From Listeria goaensis (GTDB lineage Bacteria > Bacillota > Bacilli > Lactobacillales > Listeriaceae): 64,000 nt of DNA. Below the pieces are notes generated by a model. That model was not told the origin of the DNA. It was given only the letters and a program-made list of their open reading frames with translations, and searched no databases. The DNA lies in contig NZ_FYBQ01000003.1 of assembly GCF_900186125.1 (NCBI RefSeq), positions 1 to 64,000 on the forward strand, given 5' to 3'. Both the position numbers and the translations under genes were made by a program. This document shows positions 46,840 to 54,569 of the stretch, piece after piece. Position 1 is the first letter of the stretch, and each line of letters opens with the position of its first letter.

Positions 46840-47238
46840 TTAAATAATAGGGTAGTTTTCAGAAATAGTCCGCTCTAACAATGATAAATAAGCACAACAT
46901 ACAAATTTTTTTTCTGAATCTAAAGATGAAGGTTCTTCTATGTATGCTTTTAATTCATCTTCTGAAATGTGACCATATGCTGCAATAGTTTTAGTAGAGA
47001 AATGAGCCACTTGAATTAAAATATCGATTAAGTGAGTCAAACGTTCATCAGCTAATATATGTTTATAAGCGTATGTTAAATCGATACTTTTATCTACTAA
47101 AACAGGACTTGCTCCCTGAGTATCTGTTTGTAGTAACTGATCCTCTCTTAATCCAAAATGTTCTAAGAAGTCTTTATCTGTAAAGTGGTAGTCCATTTTT
47201 AACGCTTCAATATTTTTCTTAAAGTTGACTTCTATCAT
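46840..47238 (-). CDS. Unknown small protein with HTH-like segments
   Basis: 132 residues from MIEVNFKKNIEALKMDYHF (GGAG placed 7 nt before the ATG). Two helix-turn-helix-like segments, FTDKDFLEHFGLREDQLL and FSTKTIAAYGHISEDELKAYIE. No family recognised. Accessory region, AT-rich. It might be a regulator or a phage-type repressor fragment. Confidence 0.55.
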   Translation of the reverse strand: MIEVNFKKNIEALKMDYHFTDKDFLEHFGLREDQLLQTDTQGASPVLVDKSIDLTYAYKHILADERLTHLIDILIQVAHFSTKTIAAYGHISEDELKAYIEEPSSLDSEKKFVCCAYLSLLERTISENYPII

Positions 47239-47307
47239 ATAAATACTCCATTTTTCAAATTTTTTATGCAACATTTGACATAATCCTTTTAAATATTATG
47301 CAATAGT

Positions 47308-47517
47308 ATGGGAAAAATACTTACAATGATTTTAGCAAGCACACTAACCTTTACTCTAGCTCTTCCTCTTGCCAATGCTGAAACAAACAATCAAGAACAG
47401 TTAAATGTAACAGAAGTACATAGCGTTTCAGAGAGCATATCACTGACTGAAGATAGTTCACTAAGACAAGCTCGTGCCGCTCAAGTTGGAAAATTAGATA
47501 TTTGGATATCTACCTAG
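47308..47517 (+). CDS. Small secreted peptide or truncated exported protein
   Basis: 69 residues with a signal peptide (MGKILTMILASTLTFTLALPLANA-ET), then a short polar part ending LDIWIST. The ribosome site is weak. It could be the 5' end of a secreted protein cut by the adjoining rearrangement, or a bacteriocin-like peptide. Divergent from the 46840-47238 gene. Confidence 0.35.
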   Translation: MGKILTMILASTLTFTLALPLANAETNNQEQLNVTEVHSVSESISLTEDSSLRQARAAQVGKLDIWIST

Positions 47518-47606
47518 TCCTAAAAGAATTAATTGGAAAATTACAATGTTTCCTCCATATTCTTAACATAGGAGCCGAGAAGACTTAATCTCCTTGCTTG
47601 TACTTT

Positions 47607-47745
47607 CTATACTTCGATGCTGCCTCGTTTTAGTTGGCCAATAAGAATACCTAAATTGGCCACAACTTTATCCGCCTGTTTGTCCAGTGCCTCAACCGCC
47701 ACCGCTTTGTTATCACTTAACTGGTACTTAATATCTTCGAAAACC
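47607..47745 (-). pseudogene. Gene remnant (3' end of unknown gene)
   Basis: Minus-strand open piece EDIKYQLSDNKAVAVEALD followed by KQADKVVANLGILIGQLKR and a stop at 47607. Clearly coding-like but without a start; family not recognised. Confidence 0.4.
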
Positions 47746-47762
47746 ATTCTCGAACTGAAGAG

Positions 47763-47914
47763 CTAAATCGACGGATTTTTCAAACACTTGAGGAGGTACA
47801 GTTAGCTTGTTTTGAATATATTGAGGGATTTTATAATTCGAAACGACCACAGGTTTTAATGACATGCTTACACCGGACGAAAAGGAACACTATTTTTCCC
47901 ATGCATCCTCATGA
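47763..47914 (+). mobile_element. IS3-family transposase remnant (OrfB C terminus)
   Basis: RRIFQTLEEVQLACFEYIEGFYNSKRP, then a frame shift to NDMLTPDEKEHYFSHASS and a stop. The block [FIN]EYIEGFYN-x-[RK]RP is the hallmark end of IS3/IS150 OrfB. No rest of the element and no terminal repeats were found, so this is a scar. Confidence 0.7.
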
Positions 47915-48235
47915 TATTAGCTATTTTACTGTCTACTTTATTGACGTTTATCTAACAAAGAGCCTTGAATTCATTTCTAGGGCTCTTTGCTATTCTATCT
48001 TTAGTTTACCTATATCAAAGGCAATAACGGATGTATCTGCCCTGGATTCTTAGTATTGTCGTTTAAACGCTGCTGGCAGGGCAAGTTATTGGCTCGTGCC
48101 GTTTGACTAGCTTGAAAAGGCGATAATCGCGTTAAATCCGTTTTTTTTTGCATAGTTTGCCTTTCGTGCAATGAATTGGGATTCTTCTGGGATTGCTTGA
48201 ATGATACGTTCCAGTTATCGAATCACATTTTCTAA
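47915..48235. other. Non-coding interval with possible gene remnants
   Basis: On the minus strand at 48070-48230 pieces such as ERIIQAIPEESQFIARKANYA and GFNAIIAFSS read as protein but are broken by stops. At 47955-47992 AAGAGCCTTGAA / TTTCTAGGGCTCTTT forms a hairpin. I cannot name the lost genes. Confidence 0.35.
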
Positions 48236-48553
48236 CTAGCTATTATTAGTGTCCTTATTCATAATTTCTATCCATTTTTTATCATTATCATTTTTATAGC
48301 CTTCAAAAATAACCTTCTCAATACTTTTATGGTTGAAAACAATAGTATACTCTTTACCAATATAACCCTCTGGATGTAAGCAGCCAGAGTAATCATATAT
48401 TTCATTTGTTTTTGTATCACGTTGTTTCCTACCATAAATCATCAATTCTTTCTGCCCATTCTTTAACAAAACTACTGATCCTAGTGGTAGATAGGTCTTA
48501 CTAATGTCTGGGGTACTATTAAGTTGCTCATCCATTCCTTTAATAAAAGTCAT
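48236..48553 (-). CDS. DUF4176 protein linked to T7SS
   Basis: 105 residues. KTYLPLGSVVLLKNGQKELMIYGRKQRDTKTNEIYDYSGCLHPEGYIG is the core of the DUF4176 family, small beta proteins coded in T7SS effector loci of Listeria and other Firmicutes. Role unknown; perhaps immunity or chaperone. 20 bp after the previous gene, last gene of the toxin cassette. Confidence 0.8.
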   Translation of the reverse strand: MTFIKGMDEQLNSTPDISKTYLPLGSVVLLKNGQKELMIYGRKQRDTKTNEIYDYSGCLHPEGYIGKEYTIVFNHKSIEKVIFEGYKNDNDKKWIEIMNKDTNNS

Positions 48554-48573
48554 TTTTTCATCTCCTTCAAATT

Positions 48574-48921
48574 TTATCCTATTTCAATTAAGACTTTCTT
48601 TGTTCTATCTTTGACAAATTCTCCAACCCATTGCTCATCTTTTAACAACTCTGCAATACTTTCCAAAACACTAAATGAAATTACTTCGTCAGCATAGTCG
48701 TCTTCCAAATTTAAAGTATCTTCTATATAAGAAAAAACAGTAGCAATTTCCCCAGACTCTTTATTTTCAATACTATTTCTAATATATGGAGTAAACACAT
48801 CCCCATACACAGTATGAGAACCTGTATGATCTCCCTCCTGCCAGCTCACTTCTTCCGTATAAGCGCCTTCTAATTTTGGAAATTGCTCAATTAAACGTTT
48901 ATTTAATTCTTCACTTGTCAT
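48574..48921 (-). CDS. Candidate immunity protein of the LXG toxin
   Basis: 115 residues, acidic, starting 2 bp after the toxin stop. Sequence EELNKRLIEQFPKLEGAYTEEVSW ... GDVFTPYIRNSIE ... VISFSVLESIAELLKDEQW ... resembles the DUF7674/SMI1-like small immunity proteins. Position right after the toxin gene is the usual place for its immunity gene. Specific inhibition is inference. Confidence 0.65.
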   Translation of the reverse strand: MTSEELNKRLIEQFPKLEGAYTEEVSWQEGDHTGSHTVYGDVFTPYIRNSIENKESGEIATVFSYIEDTLNLEDDYADEVISFSVLESIAELLKDEQWVGEFVKDRTKKVLIEIG

Positions 48922-48923
48922 AA

Positions 48924-50204
48924 TTAATTTCCTCCCACTGCATTCTTTAAGTCATTCAATAAGTCAGTTGCTAATTTCAAGTCATCAGCATCTAAATCCT
49001 GTTTAGCTATGATGTTCTCTAAATTCCTAATACGCTCCGTCGCTTTTGTTAAATGTGATTTCCCACCGACAAGCTCTCCTGTAGATAGTTCATGCCTGAC
49101 AGCATCAGCTAAACCACCGTCCCCAGTTGAAGCTCCTGGTCGGTACATTTGATCTATTGTATTTTTTAATTTTTCATTAGAAGCGCTATCAAGCAAGGAT
49201 TCTCTTTTATTAGCTGCATCATGACCAGCAGACTGGCTTGTGGAACCATTCCCTTCTGAGGACTGCATTTTACTCCAATTATCACCTATGTTCCCGCTTG
49301 CAGAACCCATCATTGCAGCACCAGCTGTTACCAGCACTGCTCCTTCTACAACCGCTGCCCAAGATACTGCAATAGCTGGTACGCCTACAAGTGCCCCTAC
49401 ACCTGTTGCAGAGACCCCTACACCAGCAACTGTTACTGTGAAACCTCCTATTATTGTAACGACTCCACCAACAATAGCTATTGCTCCAGCTACAAAGCAA
49501 ACCGCATCACCTATCGCTCGCCCTCCATAGTACCATTTGTCATCTACCCAACCCCAGTTTTCTAATATCGCTTCATCCAAGTATTCTAAGTTATCTTCCC
49601 AAAAATGTCCATCTCCAATGCCGTATTCATGGAGCACATCTTCTCCTACTGTTAATACTGGTCCAACTACATCTTGTACTACCGATACCCCTATTCCCAA
49701 AGCACCGCTTCCGAGTTTCTGCCAAAAACCAGCCTCTTCCTCTAATACTTCCTCTATAGAAGACTCTAAATTAGTAATATTAGTATCTGTAGCTTTTAAA
49801 ATACTATCAAATGCTTTATTTGCACTATTTGTAATTTGAGTGAAGTTTCGTACTGATGTAGTCATAACAGCTGGTGTAATCATATTAGCAATAGTCGTTA
49901 GCTTATCATTAAACCCTTCTAATTTATCTTGCAGATTATAAAATCTACTTGCATAATTCTGATCTACTGACTCTACCTCTTGAAGTATACCATCAAATTT
50001 TTCTACCCCAATATTTTGATCATCAATTACTTCTTGATGGTATTTATCCAAATTATCTAAACTATCTCTTATGTCCCCCGCTGAAGTGAAAGTATCATCA
50101 AACCAATCGCATATTCCCCATTGGCCATCATCCTCTTCTTTTTGGACAAGTGAAGCAATCTTATCAATAGAAGTTTGAGAAAAATCTCTTATTATACCTG
50201 TCAT
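48924..50204 (-). CDS. LXG-type T7SS polymorphic toxin
   Basis: 426 residues. An N-terminal helical domain of the LXG kind (YHQEVIDDQNIGVEKFDGILQEVESVDQNYASRFYNLQDKL) is followed by a Gly/Ala/Val-rich central helical stretch (AIGDAVCFVAGAIAIVGGVVTIIGGF; possible membrane-crossing segment). The C-terminal ~95-residue domain (SNEKLKNTIDQMYRPGAST-GDGGLADAVRHELSTGELVGGKSH) resembles nuclease-type tips found at the end of many polymorphic toxins. The activity is not proven. Two helical partner genes lie directly upstream, an immunity candidate 2 bp downstream. No T7SS apparatus genes (EssC etc.) are in the window. Confidence 0.75.
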   Translation of the reverse strand: MTGIIRDFSQTSIDKIASLVQKEEDDGQWGICDWFDDTFTSAGDIRDSLDNLDKYHQEVIDDQNIGVEKFDGILQEVESVDQNYASRFYNLQDKLEGFNDKLTTIANMITPAVMTTSVRNFTQITNSANKAFDSILKATDTNITNLESSIEEVLEEEAGFWQKLGSGALGIGVSVVQDVVGPVLTVGEDVLHEYGIGDGHFWEDNLEYLDEAILENWGWVDDKWYYGGRAIGDAVCFVAGAIAIVGGVVTIIGGFTVTVAGVGVSATGVGALVGVPAIAVSWAAVVEGAVLVTAGAAMMGSASGNIGDNWSKMQSSEGNGSTSQSAGHDAANKRESLLDSASNEKLKNTIDQMYRPGASTGDGGLADAVRHELSTGELVGGKSHLTKATERIRNLENIIAKQDLDADDLKLATDLLNDLKNAVGGN

Positions 50205-50206
50205 GG

Positions 50207-50491
50207 TTAGCTAGTCCCTTCTAATAATTTGCTCAATATTGCACCACTTTCCTCATCTACATCAATATATGAATCCTTCGCATTATCTAAAAAATCTGCT
50301 GTATTTTTAATTAGATGATCTAAACTACTTTCTAAGGTTGCTATGTAGTCTAGTAATAACTTGACACCGTCAGCTGCTTGCCCACTACTAGATACTTCTT
50401 GGGTTATTTTAATCTTAGATGTCAATAAAGAATTTAAATATGTAATTTCAGCCTCAAGTACAGTTGGATTTATTTCAATCGCATTACCCAT
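50207..50491 (-). CDS. LXG-associated helical protein (Lap-like)
   Basis: 94 residues from MGNAIEINPTVLEAEITYLNSLL, ATG after GAGGAGGG. All helix. LXG toxins of Streptococcus and others need two such small helical partners (Lap1/Lap2) for export. 2 bp before the toxin gene. Fit is by size and place. Confidence 0.7.
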   Translation of the reverse strand: MGNAIEINPTVLEAEITYLNSLLTSKIKITQEVSSSGQAADGVKLLLDYIATLESSLDHLIKNTADFLDNAKDSYIDVDEESGAILSKLLEGTS

Positions 50492-50504
50492 CCCTATCCC
50501 TCCT

Positions 50505-50801
50505 CTAATATAAGTCATTATCCACCGTGTCAATATCTGATACAAAAGTTTTTAAAGTCTCTGTTATTTCTTGATGTATACCTTCCAAAATATTTTCCAG
50601 TGTTTTAGCTTCCAATTGAAACGCTTCCAAATTAGAAGCAACCTCCCCGGATTTTACAGCTCCCTCTAAAACTCGAGTTAAAGAATCTAAATAATTCTTC
50701 AACTTTTCTTCAAAACTTGTAGCGATTTTTGTGAATTCATTTCCAACATCACTACAATTATCATCGTTCACAACAATATCATAGCCTATCTTATACGTCA
50801 T
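50505..50801 (-). CDS. LXG-associated helical protein (second Lap-like)
   Basis: 98 residues from MTYKIGYDIVVNDDN. A short strand, then helices (ATSFEEKLKNYLDSLTRVLEGAVKSGEVASNLEAFQLEAKTLENILEG). Similar in size to a DUF5344/YwqI-like protein. Lies 13 bp before the other partner gene. Confidence 0.7.
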   Translation of the reverse strand: MTYKIGYDIVVNDDNCSDVGNEFTKIATSFEEKLKNYLDSLTRVLEGAVKSGEVASNLEAFQLEAKTLENILEGIHQEITETLKTFVSDIDTVDNDLY

Positions 50802-50818
50802 AATTGGCACATACCTTT

Positions 50819-51241
50819 CTAAATAGACAATTTTCTACGCTCATAATACAGCTGATTAATGTTAACTTCGAGTTGTCCCACCATTGATTGAGCTTGTTCA
50901 ATTTCTATCTGTGTTTGATTTATCTCAGCATCTATCTCCCTTTTAGACTGCTCTAACTTCCATTCTGTTTGTTGTGCGCTATTACCATGCACTATATCTA
51001 ATACACGCATGGAGTGTTTTCTCATAAATCGTATATTCTTAGATATTTCCAATACTTCTTGGTATTTTCGTTTTCTTTTATATTGAGACTCTAAAAATCG
51101 ATCTAAAACTTTAAATTGTTTATCTTTAGCATAAAATAATTTCTCTAACTTTACTTCTAATTGCTGTATCTGTGATTGGTATATATCCACTTGTTCTTCC
51201 TTTTGACGTATTTTATATGAAATTTCATCTGTTTTTTCCAT
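50819..51241 (-). CDS. Coiled-coil protein of T7SS locus (YwqH-like)
   Basis: 140 residues, two long antiparallel coiled coils (ISYKIRQKEEQVDIYQSQIQQLEVKL and SKREIDAEINQTQIEIEQAQSMVGQLEVN). Same type as the DUF5082 gene placed before YwqI/LXG genes in Bacillus. Role probably in chaperoning. Confidence 0.7.
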   Translation of the reverse strand: MEKTDEISYKIRQKEEQVDIYQSQIQQLEVKLEKLFYAKDKQFKVLDRFLESQYKRKRKYQEVLEISKNIRFMRKHSMRVLDIVHGNSAQQTEWKLEQSKREIDAEINQTQIEIEQAQSMVGQLEVNINQLYYERRKLSI

Positions 51242-51314
51242 GAAGTTCTCCTTTCTATCAAGAAGTAGTTAGATAAAAAGGCTGTGCAAGAGAAAAACTT
51301 GTACAGCCTTGCTT

Positions 51315-51611
51315 TTAATTCAAACCAAAATTACGTGACAAATTTGCGTCATTCTCTTCTACAGCATTAGCAGTTTGTGATAATTGTTGCTCAATTTGAT
51401 CCATTAAGTTCGCAAATTCCGTCACTTTTGGTTTCAGCTGATTAAATTGATCGTCAAAGCGTTGAAAGGCTTGTCCTTCCCACTCACTCCGTAGCCGTTC
51501 TTGCGTTTGGGATAAACGTTGAAGTAACTGTTCAATATCGCGTGCGCTTGTTCCATATGTTTTTGCACGATCCCGTAATTCTGTAGGGCTCATTCTAATT
51601 TGTCCAGACAT
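51315..51611 (-). CDS. WXG100 (EsxA-like) protein
   Basis: 98 residues. Helix-hairpin-helix with WEG in LRSEWEGQAFQRFDDQ, and a usual start MSGQIRMSPTELRDRAKTYG. Very like the Listeria EsxA (lmo0056) in its opening and NFGL end, but here it is a separate copy at the head of a toxin cassette. Probably exported with or for the LXG toxin through the T7SS encoded elsewhere. It is followed by a 73-bp gap to the coiled-coil gene. Confidence 0.9.
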   Translation of the reverse strand: MSGQIRMSPTELRDRAKTYGTSARDIEQLLQRLSQTQERLRSEWEGQAFQRFDDQFNQLKPKVTEFANLMDQIEQQLSQTANAVEENDANLSRNFGLN

Positions 51612-51730
51612 TTTCTCATCTCCTCATTTTTCTTCAGTATAACACGAATATCTGTTCAAAAGAAAGTATTTTCTGTTTTTCGAACACGTATACAATGATT
51701 CGCACAAGGTATGCAATTACCAAATTAATA

Positions 51731-51754
51731 GCCACCATCTAAAGGATGGTGGCC
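51731..51754 (-). terminator. Hairpin after recombinase pseudogene
   Basis: GCCACCATC / GATGGTGGC stem on the minus strand with an AT-rich tail. Confidence 0.55.
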
Positions 51755-51775
51755 TTACTTTTATTCTGAAGCAAG

Positions 51776-52401
51776 TTATTTCGACTGGTCATCCCTAAGC
51801 AGCATGACCAAGTCTTCTTTAATTCGATAGATGGTCGGTCTTGTGACCCGATTTTTCTCCGCAATGTGTTGGATGGGCAAGCCTTCTTCTAACATGTGTA
51901 CAATCTGATGATACACGGCCTGTTTTTGTGGATTCTTCGCATCGGCAGCATATAAAACGGGCCGACCTTTATAAACTCCCTTTTCCTTCGCAATCGCAAT
52001 GCCTTGCACCTGGCGTCGTTTACTTTCTAAACGTTCCCTTTCCGCTATCATGGCCAAGAGCTGTAAAATTAAATCCTTGACAAAACGATCGAGTAAGGGG
52101 TCTCCGAGTGGTCCACTTAGCAAAGGAACACTTGTGACAAGTAATCCCACTTTTCTTTCAATTGAGAAACCGTTTTTAAGATTTCGTCGTAATCCCTACC
52201 AAGGCGATCAATATCTTCGACCATAAAATGATCTCCTTCACGGACAAAATCCAGGGCTTTCTAAAATTCCACCCGATTCACGAAATCTGCGCCGGATTTC
52301 TTTTCAATGAAAATTTTCTCTGCACCTAATTTTTTAAATTCAGCAATTTGCCGATCTAAATTTTGATCATATGAACTTACCCGTACATAGGCGATAATCA
52401 T
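51776..52401 (-). pseudogene. Serine recombinase/resolvase pseudogene
   Basis: From [27 protein letters not shown] (active Ser in VRVSS) the frame meets a TAG at 52261-52263 after NRVEF, where [36 protein letters not shown] continues. A second lesion near 52145 shifts the frame to [39 protein letters not shown] and the HTH (IQHIAEKNRVTRPTIYRIKEDL). Thus a nonsense (CAG to TAG type) plus a frameshift killed a Tn3/Tn552-like resolvase. Confidence 0.85.
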
Positions 52402-52880
52402 ATCTTTTTCCTCCAAATTTCCAAACCATTTATTTGACACAAACAAACGGCAAAAAGCCATCACTTTCATATGTAAATTTTGAGTATACCTTAAATTGAC
52501 AGTTTCTAATTAAAACGATATCTCATACTCTTATTTTATTTTCATGGGATTCCTAGATTATTTTAAAGTTCAGCCGATATACTAAGTTTATGAAATGAAA
52601 GATATCTATTTTCACTCCCTTTTTATAGATGTTTTTCTATCCCCCTTTTTCACCAGTATGGTTTCCTCCCTTTCCCATATTGGTGTTTTTTATGTCCATT
52701 TGAAAACATCTGAAATTTCAAGCCTTAGTTGTGCATTCTCAACTAGCACTTTCTTTGGAGTCCTGGTTTTCTATTAATGGCCCGCTAGCAATTATAATTT
52801 GATAAAGAAGAATGGCACAACCATTCTTCTTTTGTACCTACTTTTCGATATTAATCCAATTTGAAATTTGTTCTTTACTA
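52402..52880. other. Intergenic region between recombinase remnant and HEPN gene
   Basis: 479 bp. A hairpin at 52805-52835 (AAAGAAGAATGG / CCATTCTTCTTTT) may end the HEPN gene. On the minus strand about 52700-52780 KTRTPKKVLVENAQLRLEI reads like a transposase OrfA end, but it is too short to call. Confidence 0.4.
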
Positions 52881-54443
52881 TCAAATTTGTTTCCATTCAT
52901 CTTCATATGAATATAAATACAATTCCCCAATTGTTTTATCAGGATCTCGATTATTATATTTATTATCTTCCTCTTGTTGTACAATTATAGTTAATTGGAT
53001 GATTGCTTCTCTGGTAAGTTGTAATAAAGCGATTGTTAAATCTTCAAAATCATCAAAGCTTATATTATAAGCAAAATCATCGACTCTATCTGACTCACGC
53101 ACGTCAAAAAAATCATTAGAAATCTTAAGATATTTGTGTTCCATAGCATTTCTAACCTTAGATATTTTTCTTAAAACAGGATCAATATGCTTATCTTTAT
53201 ACACAACTTTGTTTTTTAAATCTTTATATATCCACCATAGGCCATTTAAACCCCAATTCTTTTCAATAAATTTAACAACATTCTCTCTTCTGACCTCTTT
53301 TCTTCCTTCTTTTCGGTACCAAAGAGTATGAAAACTTATTTGGCGTTCTGGGATTCCTAAATTAAGATACTTATTTAGAAAAAAGGCTATTTTATCAAAT
53401 ATAGAGTAAATTCCTCTATACGCTGCTTTCATCTTTTCAATACCGATTCCATAAACCGGGTAGTCGAATGTATTAATCAAATATACTTGTCTATCAGAAT
53501 AATGTGTCTCACTCTCATTTAATCCTTCATAAATCCAAAAACGTGCAGAAACATACTCTTGCTTAATTTGATTAAATATACCATGATATTTAGGCATGTA
53601 TCCTAATTCAATACTAGTGACCATAGATGGTAAATGCAAGGGATCATAAGCCACTTCTTTTTCCATGTATATATCATTTAATTGATTTAAACTTAAGCAA
53701 TTGTCACTAAACCACTTTCTATAATTAGTTTCGTCTATCGAAGTATCTTCTTCGACAGCAAGAAAGGAATCTAAATCATAATTATTATTTAAATAGTCTA
53801 ATCCTAAATCATTCTCTATACGTTGGTGTAGTAACTCAAAATTTTTTCCAGCATACTCTTTTTCAGGGAAACTAACATCTTTTTTGATAACGAAACTTAA
53901 AGAATGATAGGCTTCGTATAACATAATTTTTTGATGGCTCTTATCAAAATATGAATAATCAACTATCTTTAGCGCTAAATTCCCAACAGCCATGGGAAAT
54001 TTAGCGTTTGAAATACTTTGAAGGGTATTTATTGATTTAACATATCTACCTGTTTGAGATAATAGATTAGCATAATTTACATGTAGAGGATAAAACAAAC
54101 CATCTAAATAAGCTTTTTGAAGATCGTCCTCATCTTTATCCAATAAGTCTTTATAAGATTTTTTGCATAAATCTATGGCCGTCCTCATTAAATAAAGACA
54201 TCGCTCATATATCTCTTCTAATTCATCTTCTTTTCGTAATTCTTCAATAGAAATACCCAATAGGCTTGTTGCGCCAGAGTATAAATAACTTGCTCTTATT
54301 GACGAATGTAATTTATCATTTTGTCCTTTTTCAACACAATTATTACTCATTTTTCTTAATAGCTCAACATCTTGACTATCAAATGCATTGTCACATTTTT
54401 GTTGCATCTCTCTCAACTCTAAATTTTCCCACCATTCCTCCAT
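52881..54443 (-). CDS. HEPN-domain protein (LA2681-like), candidate RNase effector
   Basis: 520 residues. The N-terminal half has TPR-like helices (YSGATSLLGISIEELRKEDELEEIYERCLYLMRTAIDLC; PLHVNYANLLSQTGRYVKSINTL). The C-terminal domain contains KVRNAMEHKYLK, the RNase motif R-x4-H (R431, H436) of HEPN proteins; the family best fitting in length and layout is the LA2681-like HEPN group. HEPN proteins cut RNA in toxin and anti-phage systems. The gene lies 126 bp downstream of the retron RT gene on the same strand. Confidence 0.75.
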   Translation of the reverse strand: MEEWWENLELREMQQKCDNAFDSQDVELLRKMSNNCVEKGQNDKLHSSIRASYLYSGATSLLGISIEELRKEDELEEIYERCLYLMRTAIDLCKKSYKDLLDKDEDDLQKAYLDGLFYPLHVNYANLLSQTGRYVKSINTLQSISNAKFPMAVGNLALKIVDYSYFDKSHQKIMLYEAYHSLSFVIKKDVSFPEKEYAGKNFELLHQRIENDLGLDYLNNNYDLDSFLAVEEDTSIDETNYRKWFSDNCLSLNQLNDIYMEKEVAYDPLHLPSMVTSIELGYMPKYHGIFNQIKQEYVSARFWIYEGLNESETHYSDRQVYLINTFDYPVYGIGIEKMKAAYRGIYSIFDKIAFFLNKYLNLGIPERQISFHTLWYRKEGRKEVRRENVVKFIEKNWGLNGLWWIYKDLKNKVVYKDKHIDPVLRKISKVRNAMEHKYLKISNDFFDVRESDRVDDFAYNISFDDFEDLTIALLQLTREAIIQLTIIVQQEEDNKYNNRDPDKTIGELYLYSYEDEWKQI

Positions 54444-54569
54444 TCAAACCGCTCCCATCTTCATAATCCGTTAGTTTAAATTAACTTAAATATAGAAAAA
54501 TATAAAATAAATTGTTGCTTAACTTGATGAAAAAAAGCTTTTTATACAATTCTTCTTTGGGTGTCTAAT
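54444..54569. other. Short gap between retron RT and HEPN genes
   Basis: 126 bp, AT-rich, without a clear terminator. The GGGAGCGGTTTG at its right end is the ribosome site for the HEPN gene. Its lack of a terminator allows co-transcription. Confidence 0.4.

Noticed and set aside
49282-49839. Open frames overlapping the LXG toxin gene on both strands
   Set aside because: They lie in the Ala/Val/Gly-rich part and are shadows of the real frame.
52595-52777. 60-residue frame upstream of the HEPN 3' end
   Set aside because: No ribosome site and low-complexity Phe/Ser/Leu content; the opposite strand gives a more protein-like piece.
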